DNA from: Clostridia bacterium
GTDB taxonomy: Bacteria; Bacillota; Clostridia; Peptostreptococcales; JAAYPU01
NCBI GenBank assembly: GCA_016278615.1
Contig: JADQBM010000006.1
Span: forward strand, 1-36,205
Length of the DNA: 36,205 nucleotides
Reading direction: 5' to 3'
Part shown: piece by piece, positions 1 to 8,237 of the stretch
Layout: every line of letters starts with the position of its first letter
Position numbering within the stretch: position 1 is the first letter of the stretch
The notes under the pieces: generated by a model
What the model saw: only the letters and a program-made list of their open reading frames with translations
The model's database searches: none
Told to the model about the DNA's origin: nothing
Position numbers and translations under genes: made by a program

Positions 1-191
1 AAGAATTAACGAGGAAATTTGAAAAAATCAAATTTCCTCGTTCAATCTTGAAGCCCATATGGCATATGCGTTCTCTAATAATATAATCAAGATTTTGAGA
101 AACAAAATCCCCCTTAACTCTTATCTATTATCTGTTATCTATTATCTTTCCCTTGTCCCCTGTCACCTGTAACCTGTCACCTGTAACCTAT
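1..191. repeat. Intergenic element A: terminator hairpin, conserved hairpin and 7-bp-period array
   Basis: Seen directly: a 13-bp hairpin (10-40), a second hairpin with arms AAGATTTT and AAAATC (89-109), then ten consecutive 7-base units (122-191) sharing the core NNNCTRT, starting as TATCTAT/TATCTGT and drifting to CACCTGT/AACCTGT. The period stays exactly 7 over all ten units. The array runs into the stop codon of the minus-strand gene ending at 188. The 89-121 part and the TATCTRT words recur almost unchanged at 24494-24554 and 33869-33920, so this is one copy of a dispersed element whose left part may lie outside the window. No gene is present in 1-187. Confidence 0.75.
10..40. terminator. 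Rho-independent terminator-like hairpin
   Basis: Perfect 13-bp inverted repeat (CGAGGAAATTTGA and its complement) around a 5-base A loop. The T-tract is weak on both strands (TTCAATCTT on +, TTAATTCTT on -), so it could serve genes from either side. It is the first hairpin of intergenic element A. Confidence 0.55.
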
Positions 192-1393
192 TTTTGTTCA
201 AACAAGGGTAGAATTTCATAGGTGACTTTATCTTTGTTTACAGTGAAGAACAGGGTATCCAGGTCGTTGTAGATGTTGTATTTACTTACTGTGGGGAAGT
301 TTTTTAACGCGACGTAGTGAATGCCATCTTCTAATGTCACTTTGTACTGATTTTCTCCCCCGTATAAAATCCAGATATCCATGTCCTTTTCTTCTTTAAG
401 CTCTGTTAGCTTATTCTTAAATAGATTTTCTTCCAATGGATCACTGAAATTCAAAGGTTTCGGTAGGGATATGAAAAGATTCTTGACCCCTGAATTTTCA
501 AGTGTGGTTAAGAGCCATGGCCACTGATTTGAATTAGAAAGTCTGAGACCTCCATTTGTGTTATCCAATGCAATGAAGCCACTATTAGAATGTTCTGTAT
601 AGGAATATCCCTTGTTGGTGATGATTAACGGGGCTTTAAGCTTCTCACTTAAATGATGATCCAAAGTACCTGAAAATAGATTTATTGAGCTTGTTTCATT
701 TATGGATTTTGCCATCTTAGATGTGACGATGTTGTCTAAGAGGGTATCGATATTTGTCACACTTCCATATGCAAAGAAGCGAAAAGCATCCGTTGTCTCT
801 AAATCAGCTTTTATAGCAGCTAAATCTTTACTGGTGGTGACAGGAGATGGTACTTCCTCTGAAAAAATCAAAGGATATGAGAGTGTTAAATTATCTAAAT
901 AGACTTTTCCCGTATCTTTCATAGCCGGGTTGATTTCTACAACATAGATGCGTTCCAGTTTAAGAGGAGAGGTCAAGGAAGCAGGAAGCTTTGCTTCAAT
1001 GTATTTCCAACCGTTCCAGTTAATAGATTGAGCAAGGGTCACGTTTTCCGATAAACCTTTAGCATCTGTCATTTTCAATTTTAATCCATGACCGCCACCT
1101 TCATTTCCATAAACCCATAATCCAATGTTTTGGGGTTTTGACTCTAAGGGAATACCCTCATTATTAAAAACAAGATAAGCAGCTCTTGTAGCATCTGTGG
1201 TTGTAAAATCATAAGATATTTCACCTGCAGAGCGGCCTTCTTTTTTAAAGGATCCAATTCTGTAGTTGCCTGTAACAACTGCAGGGAATGAAAGAAAGGT
1301 TCCATTTGCACTTTCAAAATCATCTATGACAATATCCTGGGTACCAATAATGACGGGTACATAGGCAGTCAACTCTCCCATAGATATTTTCAT
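188..1393 (-). CDS. C-terminal part of a frameshifted phosphodiester glycosidase-type exported protein
   Basis: This 401-residue frame has no ribosome binding site at its first ATG. Its reading frame is open further upstream to about 1520 and continues, in sense and style, the protein encoded at 1486-3018. Residues about 20-172 look like a jelly-roll, carbohydrate-binding-like domain (starts IVIDDFESANG, ends KVYLDNLTLSY). Residues from about 203 (FRFFAYGSV) to the end resemble the fold pattern of a calcineurin-like phosphoesterase but lack recognisable metal-binding Asp/His motifs, so I infer a degenerate domain only. The 43 codons between the frameshift and the ATG (VDNEGYSAS to NGTGIM) read as normal coding sequence, supporting one ancestral or real gene of roughly 940 codons. 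The piece is probably not translated on its own. The stop codon lies inside the 7-bp-period repeat. Confidence 0.6.
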   Translation of the reverse strand: MKISMGELTAYVPVIIGTQDIVIDDFESANGTFLSFPAVVTGNYRIGSFKKEGRSAGEISYDFTTTDATRAAYLVFNNEGIPLESKPQNIGLWVYGNEGGGHGLKLKMTDAKGLSENVTLAQSINWNGWKYIEAKLPASLTSPLKLERIYVVEINPAMKDTGKVYLDNLTLSYPLIFSEEVPSPVTTSKDLAAIKADLETTDAFRFFAYGSVTNIDTLLDNIVTSKMAKSINETSSINLFSGTLDHHLSEKLKAPLIITNKGYSYTEHSNSGFIALDNTNGGLRLSNSNQWPWLLTTLENSGVKNLFISLPKPLNFSDPLEENLFKNKLTELKEEKDMDIWILYGGENQYKVTLEDGIHYVALKNFPTVSKYNIYNDLDTLFFTVNKDKVTYEILPLFEQK

Positions 1394-1485
1394 AATTCCA
1401 GTTCCATTATGACTGGAAGATTGATAGAATCCATTGTTGTCAATATAACCGATCCCAGGGGAATCAAATTGAATAAATTTTGGGT

Positions 1486-3018
1486 CTATAGACGCACTAT
1501 AACCCTCATTGTCGACGCCTTTACAGACAGTTGCAAGGAACTGTTAGGGGACAAAGTTATTTTAGAAGGAGAAATGGATAGTGCACTTGGGGCGTTCAAT
1601 ACTCTGAGTTCAAGGGATTCTTTAACACCCTGATATTCAGCGGTAAGGAGCACTTTTCCTGGTTGGGTAGGTATAAACACGCCCTCTTTTATTTCTCCAT
1701 TGGCGCCATCTACTGTCCACTTTATCTGTGAGGGGTTGATTTCTTTAGGATTGTAGTTTTTATCATATCCACTTACTAATATTTTTCGTGACGTATTTAC
1801 AAAAACATTTAAATCCTCTGTTTTTAAAACAAGTCCCTTAAGAGAGGATTTCGGTGCTGTACTGACAATCCCTAATCCATTGGTAATGTTTCGTTCACTT
1901 CCTACGGACAGATGATTGGCAATACTTAAACTCTCTTGACCTACTGGCCGCAGAATCATATTTGTAGATCCACCACCATCTAAATTTATAGCCGAATGAG
2001 CACCTAATTCTACCATTATTTGTGCCAGCTCTTTTTGAGAGACTCCTGGAAAAGACGCTGTGCGCCCATCTATTGTAACAAGCAGTATTTCATTACCTTT
2101 TGTTATGCCTATAGCTGTTCTTGGATGATTGCCTGTAATATCATGGGAGAACACTTCTTTAGCAATGCCATTTTCCACAAGAATTGCACCACCTCCAAGG
2201 GCTAAAGACAGTTCCTCATAATCTAAATCAGAATCTATATGATAAGTGACTTTATCTCCAACAGCAAAAGAATTCTGAATGTAATCCGCTTTGCTACCTG
2301 TAGCAAAGATCACATACCCCTGGGCCGGGATTAAATTCCCAGAACTAACTGCAGGATTTATTTCCAGTATTTGATTATTGGATACAATCATTTCAACGGC
2401 AGTGCTCAGTTTTGGGCTTATTGGAGGTGTGTTTTTACCCCACGCTGAAGTATAGACAACAGTAATATCTGAGGATTGCGTCTCCTTATTAACGGCCTCA
2501 ATTAAGAGGGTTTCTTGATTTTCGTTATTTGTTACAGTAATATTGGGTAAAGACCAATGACGGATAAATGCTTTTTCTTTCTCAGTCATATTAAATGTCC
2601 CCATTTGGGAGGGTAAGTAAAAAGGTGTTGTTAATAGTTGGCCTTTATGAATCATGGGTCCTAAGCTGGCGGCACCTTGGGTATTGAAAAAATCACCATT
2701 TACGGCTGCAACGACTTGCTGGTTTTGATTTGCCAATTCAGACAGTTTTTTTCTAACACCAATACCCTCCTGATTGTGTAACAAATCAAGGGTAACATAG
2801 GGGCTATCAATATCAGCTTTTAAAATATTAACATTGTACCAGCCCTTATCAGTAAAACGAAGTATTTGCTCATGTTCAATACCTGAACCGATATATTGAT
2901 GAGTTGTATCTTCATAAAAGGGAAGCCACCAATTCCCATAAGAATATGTACTAAATAGCGATAATGAAATTGTGAATGTGATAATTAAAGATACTGCTAA
3001 TCGAGAAAATCTTTTCAT
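1486..3018 (-). CDS. Phosphodiester glycosidase (NAGPA-domain) exported protein, N-terminal part
   Basis: The 510-residue product has an N-terminal signal peptide (residues 1-28, MKRFSRLAVS then a hydrophobic core). It carries a phosphodiester glycosidase domain of the NAGPA family: NGDFFN near residue 107, HPRTAIG near 299, and the hallmark INLDGGGSTN near 345. Family members act outside the cell and cleave sugar-phosphodiester bonds; in Firmicutes they are usually linked to cell-envelope glycopolymers, but the substrate here cannot be read from sequence. After the domain come Ig-like/bacterial surface repeats (about 400-499). The last 11 residues (STMRVIVRL end) are out of frame: reading on in the -1 frame from about 1515 restores the protein that continues in 188-1393. 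Start codon ATG at 3018 follows a purine-rich site (AAAGGAC). Either a disrupted gene or a sequencing error. Confidence 0.75.
   Translation of the reverse strand: MKRFSRLAVSLIITFTISLSLFSTYSYGNWWLPFYEDTTHQYIGSGIEHEQILRFTDKGWYNVNILKADIDSPYVTLDLLHNQEGIGVRKKLSELANQNQQVVAAVNGDFFNTQGAASLGPMIHKGQLLTTPFYLPSQMGTFNMTEKEKAFIRHWSLPNITVTNNENQETLLIEAVNKETQSSDITVVYTSAWGKNTPPISPKLSTAVEMIVSNNQILEINPAVSSGNLIPAQGYVIFATGSKADYIQNSFAVGDKVTYHIDSDLDYEELSLALGGGAILVENGIAKEVFSHDITGNHPRTAIGITKGNEILLVTIDGRTASFPGVSQKELAQIMVELGAHSAINLDGGGSTNMILRPVGQESLSIANHLSVGSERNITNGLGIVSTAPKSSLKGLVLKTEDLNVFVNTSRKILVSGYDKNYNPKEINPSQIKWTVDGANGEIKEGVFIPTQPGKVLLTAEYQGVKESLELRVLNAPSALSISPSKITLSPNSSLQLSVKASTMRVIVRL
1511..1520 (-). other. Apparent 1-bp deletion (frameshift) joining the two halves of the glycosidase gene
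   Basis: On the minus strand the upstream frame reads VKA then STM and soon stops. If one base is inserted after GCG the reading becomes VKA-VDNEGYSAS and continues without a stop into the 401-codon frame. The site is GGCGTCGAC; a lost G from GCGGTC would explain it. No slippery heptamer of the X-XXY-YYZ type is present, so programmed frameshifting is unlikely. Confidence 0.75.
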
Positions 3019-3056
3019 TCTTTTTATGTCCTTTCTTAGAAGAAATGTCTGTTATA

Positions 3057-3092
3057 ATTATACCGTTACAAGAGTGAATAATAAAGTTAAAA
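3057..3092 (-). promoter_or_regulatory. Possible promoter of the glycosidase gene
   Basis: On the minus strand a perfect -10 hexamer TATAAT lies about 40 bases before the start codon at 3018. The -35 side is poor (TTTATT at 17 bases), so the call rests mainly on the -10 box and its position. Confidence 0.35.
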
Positions 3093-3144
3093 ACTCATTA
3101 CAAAATGCATCGTTATTCTTGCATAAAATGGGCAAATAATGCAC

Positions 3145-3174
3145 AATGATAAATATCTTAAGGGATTTATCATT
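3145..3174. repeat. 10-bp inverted repeat in the dgt promoter region
   Basis: AATGATAAAT and its exact complement ATTTATCATT flank a 10-base spacer. Neither strand has a following T-run, so it is not a standard terminator. It lies just upstream of the sigma-H-like promoter at 3181-3208 and could be an operator; no regulator can be named. Confidence 0.45.
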
Positions 3175-3180
3175 AAAAAT

Positions 3181-3208
3181 AAAGGAATTTAAAAATCATT
3201 TGTAGAAT
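3181..3208 (+). promoter_or_regulatory. Sigma-H-type promoter upstream of the dgt-like gene
   Basis: AAAGGAATT, a 12-base spacer and GTAGAAT match every position of the sigma-H consensus RNAGGAWWW-N11/12-RNNGAAT described for Bacillus. Transcription would start near 3215, about 33 bases before the start codon. It is a sequence match only; supported by a second perfect match in front of dnaG. Confidence 0.6.
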
Positions 3209-3247
3209 AAAGAATCAAATTGAAAGGCTGTTGTTGAGGATATTAAA

Positions 3248-4258
3248 ATGAGAATGAGAGAACAATTAGAAGAACAAGAGATTAATTATTTATCTGAGTT
3301 TGCCTGTAAATCTGCTGAATCTAAGGGAAGACTTGTGTATGAAGAAAGTTGTGATCTCCGAACAGAATTTCAAAGAGATCGTGATAGAATTATTCATTCG
3401 AAATCTTTCAGAAGACTCATGCATAAAACACAAGTGTTTTTAGCGCCTGAGGGAGATCACTTCAGAACAAGGTTAACGCATACCTTGGAAGTTTCCCAGA
3501 TTTCTAGAACCATAGCAAGAGCATTAGCTCTTAACGAGGACCTGACAGAAGCCATTGCTATGGCCCATGATTTGGGACATACGCCTTTTGGTCATAGCGG
3601 TGAAAAATATCTGGATGAAATACATCACAAAGGATTTAAACATAATGAACAAAGTCTAAGAGTTATTGATGTTTTAGAAAAAGGAAAAACACCAATGGGC
3701 ATGAACCTCACGGAAGAAGTTCGAGATGGGGTATTGAATCATACCGGAAATGTAGAACCTTTTACTATGGAAGGACAGATTGTTAGAATCAGTGACCGAA
3801 TCGCTTACATCAATCATGATATTGACGACGCCATTAGAGCAGCAATCATAAAAGAAAGTGATTTGCCAAAGGATTGCATCCAGATTTTAGGGGGAACGCA
3901 TCGGGAAAGAATTAATAATTTAGTCATTGATGTGGTTAAAAATAGCACTGGGAAACCAAAAATTTTAATGAGTGATGAATTTCAGCACTATAAGAATAAG
4001 TTGCGTACATTTATGTTTGAAAATGTCTATTATAGTAGTATTGTAAAAAAAGATGAAGAGATGGATAAAATTTTCAATATCATTGAAAAATTATATACTT
4101 ATTATAGTTTGAATATAGATAAAATCCCCCAAGAGTATCAAAGAATGATAGAAAAATGGGGTATAGAAGAAATTGTTAAGGATCAGATTGCAGGAATGAC
4201 GGATCGATATGCCATTAATGTTTTTTCAGAGATATTTCTTCCTAAAGGATGGAAATAA
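3248..4258 (+). CDS. dgt: dGTPase-like HD-domain deoxynucleotide triphosphohydrolase
   Basis: Deoxyguanosinetriphosphate triphosphohydrolase-like family; members hydrolyse dNTPs to the deoxynucleoside and triphosphate. The metal-binding HD signature is complete: H78 in RLTH, H107-D108 in AHDLGH, further His at 111 and 116, and D191 in the INHDIDDAIRA segment. The FRRLMHKTQVF segment near residues 54-64 is also typical. At 336 residues it is the short, bacterial type-2-like form. ATG 3248 is preceded by GAGGA at a 7-base gap. The gene sits directly before dnaG-rpoD, the usual clostridial arrangement, and appears to have its own sigma-H-like promoter. Substrate preference cannot be told from sequence. 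Confidence 0.93.
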   Translation: MRMREQLEEQEINYLSEFACKSAESKGRLVYEESCDLRTEFQRDRDRIIHSKSFRRLMHKTQVFLAPEGDHFRTRLTHTLEVSQISRTIARALALNEDLTEAIAMAHDLGHTPFGHSGEKYLDEIHHKGFKHNEQSLRVIDVLEKGKTPMGMNLTEEVRDGVLNHTGNVEPFTMEGQIVRISDRIAYINHDIDDAIRAAIIKESDLPKDCIQILGGTHRERINNLVIDVVKNSTGKPKILMSDEFQHYKNKLRTFMFENVYYSSIVKKDEEMDKIFNIIEKLYTYYSLNIDKIPQEYQRMIEKWGIEEIVKDQIAGMTDRYAINVFSEIFLPKGWK

Positions 4259-4314
4259 TTAAAGGTCTGAATCTAGGCAGAAAATAAAAAATATAAATTT
4301 TTTTCACAAAAAAA

Positions 4315-4341
4315 GAAGGATAAATGAATACTGTGTCGAAT
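4315..4341 (+). promoter_or_regulatory. Sigma-H-type promoter upstream of dnaG-rpoD
   Basis: GAAGGATAA, an 11-base spacer and GTCGAAT fit RNAGGAWWW-N11/12-RNNGAAT at every fixed position. The start would be near 4348, about 30 bases before the dnaG start codon. In Bacillus subtilis the dnaG-sigA operon is known to have a sigma-H-dependent promoter, which makes the match more credible. Confidence 0.6.
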
Positions 4342-4377
4342 TTAGTTTAAATCGATAAAGTTTTTTGGTGATATTTG

Positions 4378-6138
4378 ATGAACATGATTATTAAAGAGGA
4401 GATTATTGATGAAATAAAAGCAAGAACCAATATTGTTGATGTTGTTGGAAAATATGTAAACGTTAAGCGAACTGGAGCAAATCATAAGGGGTTATGTCCA
4501 TTTCACAGTGAAGACACACCATCTTTTATTGTTTCTGAAGACAAGCAGATATTTACATGTTTCGGTTGTGGTGCCACAGGAGATGTTATAGAATTCATCA
4601 AACGTATTGAGAATATTGAGTTCATAGATGCTTTAGAAAAACTTGCCGACGAATGTGGGCTTAAGCTACAAGAAAACACCAACAAGGATAGTGAAAAGAA
4701 GAAAGAATTATTGTATCAACTCAATAGAGAAGCAGCTCTTTTTTTCTATCACAACTTTCATGAGAAAAATAATCCTGGGATTAAATACATGAATGAGCGT
4801 GGTATTAATAATTCAACTTTAAAGCACTTTGGTGTTGGATTTGCTAAAGATTCGTGGGATAGTTTGTACAAGCATTTTAAGGGTAAAAATATTGAAGATA
4901 GAATTCTTTTGGATTTGGGCTTGTTATCTTACAGTAAAGAACGATATTTTGATAAATTCCGAAACAGAGTGATTTTTCCTATTATCAATACACGAGGTAA
5001 AATAATTGGCTTCGGTGGACGAACAATTGATAAGAATTCGCATCCTAAATATCTTAATTCTCCTGAATCTATCGTATTCCACAAAAAAAGTAATTTGTAT
5101 GGTTTGAATTTATCCAGGCAAGAAATTCAAAAAATGAATTCTGTTTTTTTAGTTGAAGGTTATATGGATGCAATTTCCTTATTCCAAAAAGGAATAAAAA
5201 ATATTGCTGCATCTTTAGGGACTGCATTGACCATTCAACAAGCCCAAATGCTAAAAAGATATTCCAATAATGTCATCTTAGCATATGATGCAGATGAGGC
5301 AGGACAAGCTGCTGCACTGAGAGGCATGGATATCTTGTATGAAGCAGGATGTAATGTAAAAATACTTAAAGTAAAGGGCTATAAAGATCCAGATGAATAC
5401 ATCAAAGCTTATGGGAAAGAAGCATTTCTTCAACTTGCTTCAGAGGCTGTACCATTTATTGAGCATAAATTGGATGAAGCAAAAAAAACGACACGCATGA
5501 ACACTACAGAAGGAAAAGTATCTTATTTACAGGAAGCTGCAAAAATTCTTAGCAAAATAAAGAGTCATGTAGAAGTGGATGCTTATATTAAGAAAATAGC
5601 CTTGGAGACTAATATTTCAGAAAGTGCTATTAAATTAGAAATACTTGGTAATAATAGAGAAGAAATACAGAATAACGCAAAAAAAGAAAATAAGCAAAGA
5701 GAAAATTTTCCTAAAGGCGATGTGAACAATGACCTTCTTGAGAAAAACTTAATTAAATTGATGATTATAAGAAGTGACTTTATCACTGAAATAAGAAAGT
5801 ATTCCGAAATATTCTCAAATACTTCTCATCAAAGAATTTTTGAACTGATCAATCTACTTTATGCTGAAGATCAAGAGATAGATGTGATTAAATTAAAAGA
5901 TAGCCTTACAACAAGTAATGATATTGAGATACTGGATGAGATTATTGAAAACATACATTTTTCAGGCAAAGAAGTACAAATTTTTCATGATTGTATAAAC
6001 AGAATAAAAATCGACAGAATAAAGAAAAGACAAAGTGAAATTATTGATATTTTACAAGTGTTAGATGAAGAAGAGGACAAAGAAAATATAAAAAAATTAT
6101 CCAATGAACTATTGGATATTCAAAAAAATCTTAAGTAA
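4378..6138 (+). CDS. dnaG: DNA primase DnaG
   Basis: Replicative primase that makes RNA primers at the fork together with the DnaB-type helicase. The N-terminal CHC2 zinc domain is intact (C40, H43, C61, C64). The TOPRIM catalytic core carries E260 in VEGYMD, and D304 and D306 in YDADEAG, matching the metal-binding residues of the family. The remaining C-terminal part (about 430-586) is a charged helical helicase-interaction region. Length of 586 residues is normal. I chose ATG 4378 because GGTG at 4367-4370 lies 7 bases before it; a TTG at 4375 and an ATG at 4384 are alternatives. rpoD follows after 29 bases, so both are probably cotranscribed. Confidence 0.97.
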   Translation: MNMIIKEEIIDEIKARTNIVDVVGKYVNVKRTGANHKGLCPFHSEDTPSFIVSEDKQIFTCFGCGATGDVIEFIKRIENIEFIDALEKLADECGLKLQENTNKDSEKKKELLYQLNREAALFFYHNFHEKNNPGIKYMNERGINNSTLKHFGVGFAKDSWDSLYKHFKGKNIEDRILLDLGLLSYSKERYFDKFRNRVIFPIINTRGKIIGFGGRTIDKNSHPKYLNSPESIVFHKKSNLYGLNLSRQEIQKMNSVFLVEGYMDAISLFQKGIKNIAASLGTALTIQQAQMLKRYSNNVILAYDADEAGQAAALRGMDILYEAGCNVKILKVKGYKDPDEYIKAYGKEAFLQLASEAVPFIEHKLDEAKKTTRMNTTEGKVSYLQEAAKILSKIKSHVEVDAYIKKIALETNISESAIKLEILGNNREEIQNNAKKENKQRENFPKGDVNNDLLEKNLIKLMIIRSDFITEIRKYSEIFSNTSHQRIFELINLLYAEDQEIDVIKLKDSLTTSNDIEILDEIIENIHFSGKEVQIFHDCINRIKIDRIKKRQSEIIDILQVLDEEEDKENIKKLSNELLDIQKNLK

Positions 6139-6167
6139 GATTATTCCACAGAAAGAGGAGATTATTA

Positions 6168-7280
6168 ATGAGTCTCGAACATAACAATGTAGATGAAAAT
6201 AAAAGTGAATATATACGTGAACTTTTAGCTAAGGCTAAGAAAAAGGGTGCGATAACTTATAGAGAAATTGCAGACCATTTAGAGAATGTAGAACTTGATA
6301 AGGAACAAATGGATGACTTGTACGATGCACTTGCTTCTTTAGGGATCGATATTGTGACTGAAACTGAAGATATAGAAATTGCGGATGATGATTCAGATAC
6401 AGATGTTGACGTAGAAGAAATTGATTTAGAATTTACCATTCCAAAAGGAATCAATGTTGATGACCCAGTTCGGATGTATCTAAAAGAAATTGGAAAAGTT
6501 CCTTTGCTTTCAGCTAGTGAAGAGATTAGATTGGCTAAACTTATGGAAGATGGCGATGAAGAATCTAAACAGAAATTATGTGAAGCAAATCTCAGGCTTG
6601 TGGTAAGCATTGCTAAGCGTTACGTAGGTAGAGGCATGCTTTTTCTTGATTTGATACAAGAAGGTAATTTAGGGCTTATTAAAGCAGTAGATAAATTTGA
6701 TTGGCGAAAAGGGTATAAATTTAGTACATATGCCACTTGGTGGATACGCCAAGCCATTACAAGGGCCATTGCGGATCAAGCTCGAACCATTAGAATCCCT
6801 GTTCATATGGTAGAAACAATCAATAAATTAATTCGGGTTTCTCGACAACTCCTTCAAGAATACGGACGTGAACCACGCCCAGATGAGATTGCAGGAGAGA
6901 TGGACTTGCCAGAAGAAAAAGTAAGAGAAATCTTGAAAATTGCACAAGAGCCTGTTTCCTTAGAAACACCTATCGGAGAAGAAGAAGACAGTCATCTTGG
7001 TGATTTTATTCCAGATGAAGATGTTCCTGCACCAGCAGAAGCGGCTGCATTTTCCATGCTAAAGGAACAGTTGATAGAAGTTCTTGATACTCTGACTGAA
7101 CGTGAACAAAATGTACTGAAGCTGAGATTTGGTCTGGACGATGGACGAGCCAGAACTCTTGAAGAAGTTGGCAAAAGATTTGATGTTACCAGAGAAAGAA
7201 TACGACAAATAGAAGCCAAAGCTTTAAGGAAATTACGACATCCCAGCAGAAGCAAAAAGTTAAAAGATTATTTAGAGTAA
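6168..7280 (+). CDS. rpoD: Primary sigma factor RpoD/SigA
   Basis: Housekeeping sigma-70 factor of 370 residues. Regions in order: a short region 1.1 with the [10 protein letters not shown] segment near the N-terminus; region 1.2 ([16 protein letters not shown]); region 2 with [17 protein letters not shown] and the -10-recognising [15 protein letters not shown] helix; region 3 ([12 protein letters not shown] onward); region 4 with [15 protein letters not shown] and the helix-turn-helix [18 protein letters not shown]. The short acidic insert after region 1.1 is typical of Gram-positive SigA. ATG 6168 follows AGAGGAG with a normal gap. It is the last gene of the dnaG operon and is followed immediately by a terminator hairpin. 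Confidence 0.98.
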   Translation: MSLEHNNVDENKSEYIRELLAKAKKKGAITYREIADHLENVELDKEQMDDLYDALASLGIDIVTETEDIEIADDDSDTDVDVEEIDLEFTIPKGINVDDPVRMYLKEIGKVPLLSASEEIRLAKLMEDGDEESKQKLCEANLRLVVSIAKRYVGRGMLFLDLIQEGNLGLIKAVDKFDWRKGYKFSTYATWWIRQAITRAIADQARTIRIPVHMVETINKLIRVSRQLLQEYGREPRPDEIAGEMDLPEEKVREILKIAQEPVSLETPIGEEEDSHLGDFIPDEDVPAPAEAAAFSMLKEQLIEVLDTLTEREQNVLKLRFGLDDGRARTLEEVGKRFDVTRERIRQIEAKALRKLRHPSRSKKLKDYLE

Positions 7281-7288
7281 GCTTAATT

Positions 7289-7315
7289 AAGAATCTTCAA
7301 AAGAAGATTCTTTTT
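7289..7315 (+). terminator. Terminator after rpoD
   Basis: Perfect 10-bp stem AAGAATCTTC/GAAGATTCTT with an AAAA loop and a short T-tract, nine bases after the rpoD stop codon. Confidence 0.85.
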
Positions 7316-7465
7316 AATATAATAGGAAATATCGATTTTCTACTATATTAAAAAGAGGGGAGTGGGGGAATCCCCTTTGCCGGAAAAGGAGGGTGCTCAG
7401 ACTGTGATAGCAGTCGCCGAAGGGAACCATAGGGTTCCATAGCGGAGTGGCGAAGCCACCTTTTT
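7314..7465 (+). other. Block of consecutive hairpins, GC-rich, ending in a terminator-like stem
   Basis: No gene is visible in 7281-7535. It holds a series of hairpins: a 17-bp imperfect stem (7314-7351), AGGGGA/TCCCCT (7356-7376), GACTG/CAGTC (7400-7415), GGAACC/GGTTCC (7423-7438) and GTGGC/GCCAC followed by CTTTTT (7447-7465). TCGCC (7414-7418) can also pair with GGCGA (7450-7454), enclosing the GGAACC hairpin. Base composition is far richer in G+C than the surroundings. It could be a small structured RNA, a leader or a dispersed palindromic repeat; I do not recognise it as a known family. Confidence 0.5.
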
Positions 7466-7485
7466 AATGTAAGATGCAATAATAT

Positions 7486-7516
7486 AGATGAAAGATGAGC
7501 GATGAAAAGATGAAGT
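7486..7516 (+). repeat. Short 7-bp-period array (AGATGAA words)
   Basis: AGATGAA, AGATGAG and CGATGAA follow at 7-base steps, then AGATGAA again with a 1-base slip. It belongs to the intergenic 7-bp-period pattern seen elsewhere in the window, with a different word. Confidence 0.5.
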
Positions 7517-7535
7517 TTAAGGAAGTAGGTATGAA

Positions 7536-8237
7536 GTGATTCGTTTAACAGAGAGATTACAAAAAATTGCGGATGGTATTCATATAGGTGAGCGCGTTGC
7601 AGATATCGGTAGTGATCATGGCTATCTGCCTATTTACCTATGGGAAAAAAGGATATCAAATCATATAATTGTAACGGATATAAAGAAAAGTCCCCTAAAT
7701 ATTGCTAAGAAGAACATTCGTGGTTATATTTCCAAAGAAGTGATGGATTTCAGATTGGGTAGTGGTTTGGAAATCCTTGAGAATGCAGAAGTAGATACAG
7801 CTGTTATTGCTGGAATGGGCGGTCTGTTAATTATGGATATTCTTTCCAAGGATATCTCTAAAAGTCTGTCTTTTAAAAAAATAATTCTTCAACCCCGAAA
7901 TGCTCAGGATAAGCTCAGAAAATGGCTGGTACAAAATGGTTTTAAAATTGCAGAAGAAAATCTTGCAAAAGAAGGAAAATTCATTTGTGAGATCATCACT
8001 GTTATACCAGGAAAAGACAAAGAGCTTGAAGACATTTATTATGAAATAGGAATTAAACTTTTGGAAAATAAGGATCCTCTTTTAGAAAAATTCATTCTTA
8101 AAAAAATAGAAATTGAAAAGAATATTCTTAAAGATACCAAGAATAAAAGCAGTAAGAATGCAGTAAAACAATATGAGCATTCAAAAAATAGAGTACATCA
8201 ATTAGAGGAGGTATTAAATCATGTCCGTTTCTTGTGA
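7536..8237 (+). CDS. trmK: tRNA (adenine-22-N1)-methyltransferase TrmK
   Basis: SAM-dependent methyltransferase of the TrmK (YqfN) family, which methylates N1 of A22 in bacterial tRNA. The N-terminal Rossmann fold shows the SAM motif VADIGSDHGYLP at residues 21-32 and the family motif AGMGGLLIMDIL near 88-100; LQPRNAQDKLRKWL follows near 120. The C-terminal third is a charged helical region (about 160-233) typical of the family. The start is GTG at 7536, since the ATG at 7531 leads to an immediate stop; AAGGAAGTAGGT lies upstream. The 3' end overlaps the next gene by 17 bases, indicating translational coupling. The trmK-nif3 pair downstream of rpoD is conserved in Firmicutes. Confidence 0.94.
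   Translation: MIRLTERLQKIADGIHIGERVADIGSDHGYLPIYLWEKRISNHIIVTDIKKSPLNIAKKNIRGYISKEVMDFRLGSGLEILENAEVDTAVIAGMGGLLIMDILSKDISKSLSFKKIILQPRNAQDKLRKWLVQNGFKIAEENLAKEGKFICEIITVIPGKDKELEDIYYEIGIKLLENKDPLLEKFILKKIEIEKNILKDTKNKSSKNAVKQYEHSKNRVHQLEEVLNHVRFL

Noticed and set aside
1409-1633. A 74-codon plus-strand open frame across the frameshift zone
   Set aside because: It lies opposite the glycosidase gene, has no ribosome binding site, and the minus-strand frames read as continuous coding sequence.
4334-4340. A TGTCGAA box matching the Spo0A core site before dnaG
   Set aside because: The bases coincide with the -10 element of the sigma-H promoter match; a single 7-base hit is too weak to claim Spo0A control as well.
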